Shown here in pieces: positions 60,749 to 64,000 of a DNA stretch of 64,000 nucleotides (its first letter is position 1; each line of letters starts with the position of its first letter). The DNA comes from Bacteroidales bacterium (GTDB lineage Bacteria; Bacteroidota; Bacteroidia; Bacteroidales; VadinHA17), in NCBI GenBank assembly GCA_020201035.1, contig JAIVHO010000031.1, forward strand, positions 186,001 to 250,000, read 5' to 3'. The position numbers and the translations under genes are program-made. The notes beneath the pieces are model-generated. The model was not told the origin of the DNA, searched no databases, and was given only the letters and a program-made list of their open reading frames with translations.

Positions 60749-61869
60749 AATTTCAGGGGAAGTCTTACTGTAAAAACAGAACCTTCACCCGGACTGCTTT
60801 TTACATCTATGCTTCCCTTATACAATTCTACAACTTTTTTTACAATTGAGAGACCCAATCCGCTACCCAAAATATTTTTAGTCTGTTCATTCCGTATTCT
60901 TACAAACTCATTAAACAGCATTCCTATCTCCTCCTTGCTCATTCCTATGCCTGTATCTGACACGGTGATTACAGCACTTCTTTCATCAGAATCCATAACA
61001 ATATCCACCCTGCCCCCGTCCCGGTTATATTTTACAGCATTTGACAGCAGATTATTGCATATCATTTCAAGATCATCAGGATCAGCCATCATGGTTACCT
61101 CCTTTCTGACCTCCTTATGCAGCTCCACATCTCTCTGTATTGCATAGGGTTGTACTGTTCCCAGTGCATTTTCACACACTGCTCCAAGCTGTACCTCCCG
61201 TACTTTATCTTCCCGTATCTCGAATCGTATCCTGGTAAAGTCGAGCAGGTCAAGTATCAGGTTACGCATGCCCTGAATTCGTTTGACCGATCTCTCAATC
61301 ATGGGCATATAATTGTCTATGCTCTCCCCCTCTCCCTTTTCAAGCATGATCTTAAGATATCCCTCAATCGCATTAAGGGGCGATTTCAGTTCATGGGAGA
61401 GAACTGAGAGAAACTGGTATCTTATCTTTTTCCCCTCCTGCTTCATCCGGGATGTAATACGCCTGAGGTATAATTGTTTGGAGATATTCTCAATGGAGGA
61501 TTTCAGCTCTTGTGGTGTAAATGGTTTGGGTATAAAATCGGATGCTCCGTTTCTGGTTGCCCGAACGGCAACATCAAGAGAAGCGTAGGAGGTAATCATG
61601 GCAACTACCATATCATAGTTTCTGTTCCTCACATATTCAAGCACCTCCACACCCTGTATTCCGGGCAGTTTATTATCAAGGAGCAGGATGTCGGGCATCC
61701 ACTCTTCAATTACTTCTATTCCCTCCTCTCCTGAAGCCACTTCACGCAACAGATAAGTAAAATCATCATCCATAAAGGGATAGGAGACCCTGAAGTTCCG
61801 GAGTATCCGTGAAACTCCTGATCGTATTCCGGGCTCATCATCCACCACAAGTATTTTTAGTTCAGCCAT
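60745..61869 (-). CDS. Receiver-histidine kinase hybrid protein
   Basis: A 374-residue cytoplasmic protein with a receiver domain first (about 1-125, D65 in DILLLDNKLPGIQG, lysine in DFIPKPFTP). A short coiled linker follows, then HisKA with H159 in YQFLSVLSHELKSPLNAIEGYL, and a HATPase domain with NNLLSNAVKYNRDGG, VSDTGIGM and LGSGLGLSIVKKVVELY. It could take phosphate from the upstream sensor and act on a partner. The gene overlaps the upstream single-domain regulator by 8 bases and rex by 4 bases, indicating one operon. Confidence 0.92.
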   Translation of the reverse strand: MAELKILVVDDEPGIRSGVSRILRNFRVSYPFMDDDFTYLLREVASGEEGIEVIEEWMPDILLLDNKLPGIQGVEVLEYVRNRNYDMVVAMITSYASLDVAVRATRNGASDFIPKPFTPQELKSSIENISKQLYLRRITSRMKQEGKKIRYQFLSVLSHELKSPLNAIEGYLKIMLEKGEGESIDNYMPMIERSVKRIQGMRNLILDLLDFTRIRFEIREDKVREVQLGAVCENALGTVQPYAIQRDVELHKEVRKEVTMMADPDDLEMICNNLLSNAVKYNRDGGRVDIVMDSDERSAVITVSDTGIGMSKEEIGMLFNEFVRIRNEQTKNILGSGLGLSIVKKVVELYKGSIDVKSSPGEGSVFTVRLPLKL

Positions 61870-62269
61870 CCTGAAACTTTAAAAGTTTAACAATTGCTGC
61901 ATCCAGCTGTTCGGCTCCGGGACCTTTTTCCAGATAAAGGTCAGCCCTTATCCACTCTCTCTCACGACTGCTGTCAAGTCCGAATGACATACCAGTCTCA
62001 CGGGTTACTGCAGTTGAGAGGATGACCGGAACATCAGGATACAATCTCCTTATTTTATAGCATAGTATGAACCCGCTGTCCTCATTCTCCATCATCAGGT
62101 CAAATACGGCTATATCCGGTTTAATCTTCTCAAGAACCTTCTCGGCCTCAAACTGACCGGTAGCCCGTATCACCTCATATCCTGCCTTCTCCAGTCCATG
62201 AGCTATCTGAAACAGGTAATCAGGATCATCATCTGCAATCAGTACCCTTATCTTATTCTTTTCTGTCAT
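61862..62269 (-). CDS. Stand-alone response-regulator receiver protein
   Basis: A 135-residue receiver-only protein (CheY-like). The acidic pocket is VLIADDDPDY and the phospho-acceptor is D57 in IAVFDLMMENEDSGFIL. A T-rich beta-4 segment VILSTAVTRETG and the lysine in YLEKGPGAEQL complete the site. It has no output domain, so it likely passes phosphate between the hydrogenase-domain kinase upstream and the hybrid kinase downstream. It overlaps the hybrid kinase gene by 8 bases. Confidence 0.92.
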   Translation of the reverse strand: MTEKNKIRVLIADDDPDYLFQIAHGLEKAGYEVIRATGQFEAEKVLEKIKPDIAVFDLMMENEDSGFILCYKIRRLYPDVPVILSTAVTRETGMSFGLDSSREREWIRADLYLEKGPGAEQLDAAIVKLLKFQDG

Positions 62270-62334
62270 CCTTCTATCTGCTAATATAATAACTATATCT
62301 GTTTTACAGCTCTGCCGGGGAGCGCATTCAGGTA

Positions 62335-63669
62335 TCAGGTTTGCCCGGCCTGTCTGGGGAGGGTAATCCTGAATAGTGTACCACGTTCCTTAGTTTCATT
62401 CCCTGTCTCTGACTCAACCACTATCTTTCCACGGTGCATCTTTACAATGCCATATGCTGTTGCAAGCCCCAGACCGGTCCCTTTACCTGTCGATTTGGTG
62501 GTAAAAAAGGGCTCAAAAATTTTAGGCAGGTGTTCAGCAGGTATTCCGGGACCATTATCTGACACCTCAATAATAACGTTATCCTTTTCACCATCCCTGT
62601 CACCATCCAGTTTCAGTCTCACAACACCCTCTTCTCCAAGGGCATCCACACTGTTCTTTATAAGGTTTGAAACAACCTGTGTCATCTGTTCCATATCGGC
62701 CATCACCTCGGGATCCTTCAGGTTGTCAACAAACTCTATCGATATTCCTGAAGGTATAATAACCGACTCTATACTTTTTCTGACCAGCTGACGCAGATCA
62801 ATAAAGTCATGACTTACCTGGTTTTTCCTCGAAAAATTGAGAAGACCTGCCACTATTGACTTACATCTTCCTGCCTGTTCAGCAATTAACTGCAAATCAC
62901 CCCTCAGGGGATCGTTCTTCTCACACTCCTCAAGCAGTATATTGCTGTACATTATAACAACCCCGAGCGGATTGTTGAGTTCATGGGCAATGCCGGCAGA
63001 GAGCTGGCCCATATGTGCCAGTTTTTCAGACTGTTTAAGTGCCTGCCGCATCGTTGAAAGTTTCTCATTGGAGAGCGCCAGGTCCTTCACTGAGTCATGC
63101 AGCTTTTCAATGGTATGAGGCAGGCACATCTCAACCTCGGCCAGCCCCTTGGTGATGGCAACAGCATGATCAATGCAACTCTCATAGCCGCAGGCGCCGC
63201 AATTGAGATGATCTGATTCAACGTACTTTCCCATCTCCCTGAGCACCCTTTCAACCTCTGCCTCCTCCGGGGTCAGCAACCTTCTGTCGTCAGGAGTAAA
63301 TGAGGCCGAAAGGTTGGTGTTGCTGAATTTCCTGATCCATTGCTTCCAGCTGCTGATGTCAATACTCTTCAGCTTCTCACGGGCATAGCTGCTGACATGT
63401 GCGCGCCTGTTGTAATACTTACCCTGCTCTGACATTCCAGGGCCCATAATACAACCCTTACAACAGAGCAGTTCAAGATGCTGATCACTAATCAGACCAG
63501 CTTCAAACTCCTTTATCGCCTCCTGGAAGAGAATTCTACCTTCTGCTGCCAGAATATTACCATCAACGGCATCATCATTTATTCCTGCAGTCTGCAACAA
63601 GCCCCTTGCCACAGGAAAGATTTCTGGCCATTGCAACCATTGGAGAGACAAGGGGTGCCAGATTATCAA
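62335..63669 (-). CDS. C-terminal part of [FeFe]-hydrogenase-domain sensor histidine kinase
   Basis: The long open part of a sensor kinase. From about 63618 down it reads FPVARGLLQTAGI and then LLCCKGCIMGPGMSEQGKY, the end of an iron-hydrogenase large-subunit domain. An iron-sulfur motif follows, SDHLNCGACGYESCIDHAVAI, then a kinase core with the histidine in GQLSAGIAHELNNPLGVVIMYSN, KNSVDALGEEG, SDNGPGIP and GKGTGLGLATAYGIVK. Homologues sense redox or hydrogen state near hydrogenase genes. The frame opens at TTG 63669, but its first 15 residues are out-of-frame shadow, so no proper start exists; see the adjoining pseudogene entry. Confidence 0.8.
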   Translation of the reverse strand: MIIWHPLSLQWLQWPEIFPVARGLLQTAGINDDAVDGNILAAEGRILFQEAIKEFEAGLISDQHLELLCCKGCIMGPGMSEQGKYYNRRAHVSSYAREKLKSIDISSWKQWIRKFSNTNLSASFTPDDRRLLTPEEAEVERVLREMGKYVESDHLNCGACGYESCIDHAVAITKGLAEVEMCLPHTIEKLHDSVKDLALSNEKLSTMRQALKQSEKLAHMGQLSAGIAHELNNPLGVVIMYSNILLEECEKNDPLRGDLQLIAEQAGRCKSIVAGLLNFSRKNQVSHDFIDLRQLVRKSIESVIIPSGISIEFVDNLKDPEVMADMEQMTQVVSNLIKNSVDALGEEGVVRLKLDGDRDGEKDNVIIEVSDNGPGIPAEHLPKIFEPFFTTKSTGKGTGLGLATAYGIVKMHRGKIVVESETGNETKERGTLFRITLPRQAGQT

Positions 63670-64000
63670 TCAGGTTGGGATGGTAATATTTGATATAGTT
63701 TACTATGGATGGACAATCTGATGAAATATAGTATTGTGTTTTACGAATATCAACCAGTTCTTTGTATGCATCTGCCACCAGGTCTGCTCCAAAAGCCACC
63801 TCATAAACAGATGAAAACCCCAGGGCCCTTACCATCCCGGTAAACTGACCGGAATCCATATCATAAAACTCCGCTGGAAAACTGGGAGCTATCATTGCTG
63901 CAACCTTTCCTCCTTTAAGCAGTTCCTCCACCCTGTCGCCGGTTTTCAGGTATACTTTTGCTCCCTGGCTGCATACCCTTGTACAGTTGCCACATCCGAT
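63575..64000 (-). pseudogene. N-terminal part of the hydrogenase-domain sensor kinase, frameshifted by an internal deletion (continues beyond window)
   Basis: Reading in from base 64000 the frame gives IGCGNCTRVCSQGAK, a ferredoxin-type cluster motif, then IAPSFPAEFYDMDSG, FSSVYEVAFGADLVADAYK, SDCPSIVNYIKYYHPNLIDN and LVSPMVAMAR (to about 63626). This is the start of the iron-hydrogenase large-subunit domain. In full homologues about 100 residues then lead to FPxxRGLL. Here FPVARGLL follows at once, but in another frame, and this frame ends at 63575-63577. So a deletion of non-multiple-of-3 length has removed the middle of the domain near 63619-63626. The 5' end lies outside the window. Confidence 0.75.

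Noticed and set aside
1..64000. CRISPR arrays, insertion sequences, prophage or plasmid origin
   Set aside because: No regularly spaced repeat-spacer pattern, transposase, integrase, or phage structural gene was found on either strand.

Overview
The window is a 64-kb piece of chromosome from an anaerobic, fermentative member of the Bacteroidota, most like Bacteroidales/Marinilabiliales. This rests on gene content and signals: HU, GldF/GldG, DUF4340, DUF3078, LpxB, a LytTR regulator, VorB-type 2-oxoacid:ferredoxin oxidoreductase, menaquinone synthesis by the futalosine route (MqnA and a UbiA-type prenyltransferase), [FeFe]-hydrogenase maturases, and several promoters with the Bacteroidota TTTG / TAnnTTTG pattern instead of -35/-10 boxes. 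No rRNA, CRISPR array, phage or insertion sequence was seen. One tRNA (Ser, anticodon UGA) is present.

Layout. 1-8.1 kb: aspartate aminotransferase (cut by the window edge), a small membrane protein, htpG, a secreted protein, a class III aminotransferase, a LytTR response regulator, trmH and HU. 8.1-8.5 kb: tRNA-Ser followed by a terminator and an unusual block of inverted and triplicated repeats. 8.5-18.3 kb: PAS histidine kinase, GPP34 protein, ABC exporter, purB, mqnA, NfeD protease, an acetyltransferase, a small HTH protein and an HD phosphohydrolase. 18.5-21.7 kb: a lipoprotein M14 peptidase coupled to a PLP decarboxylase. 21.7-31.5 kb: a long minus-strand run surE > membrane protein > lpxB > spoIID-like > gldF > gldG > DUF4340 > dnaN > exonuclease > FAH-family protein. 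31.6-42.7 kb: pheT, ubiA-type gene, a decayed GNAT-like gene, a DUF3078 protein, tryptophanase, MATE transporter, yicC, gmk, nadD. 42.7-49.7 kb: a minus-strand amino-acid oxidation module (ADP-forming acyl-CoA synthetase, membrane protein, aminotransferase, four-subunit VOR). 50-54.3 kb: a membrane/THEP1 NTPase fusion, a DPSL-type ferritin and a C69 dipeptidase. 54.5-64 kb: a hydrogen-metabolism region (hydE, saccharopine dehydrogenase-like protein, tandem TM1266-like regulator, hydG, RibF-like protein, rex, two-component proteins and a hydrogenase-domain sensor kinase).

How the genes work together. Peptidases (M14, C69), tryptophanase, aminotransferases, VOR and the ADP-forming synthetase form a coherent peptide and amino-acid fermentation route: amino acid to 2-oxoacid to acyl-CoA plus reduced ferredoxin to organic acid plus ATP. 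The reduced ferredoxin can be re-oxidised by an [FeFe] hydrogenase, whose maturases HydE and HydG and redox regulators (Rex, hydrogenase-domain kinase, response regulators) sit at the right end. HydF and the hydrogenase structural genes are not in the window.

Most notable features: the hydrogenase-domain sensor kinase appears broken by a frameshifting internal deletion; a 114-bp hairpin-rich repeat occurs twice, bracketing hydG; a tandem TM1266-like protein lies between hydE and hydG; the RibF homologue has lost its riboflavin-kinase motif; a GNAT-like gene survives only as a remnant fused to the stop codon of ubiA; and a repeat block follows the tRNA.
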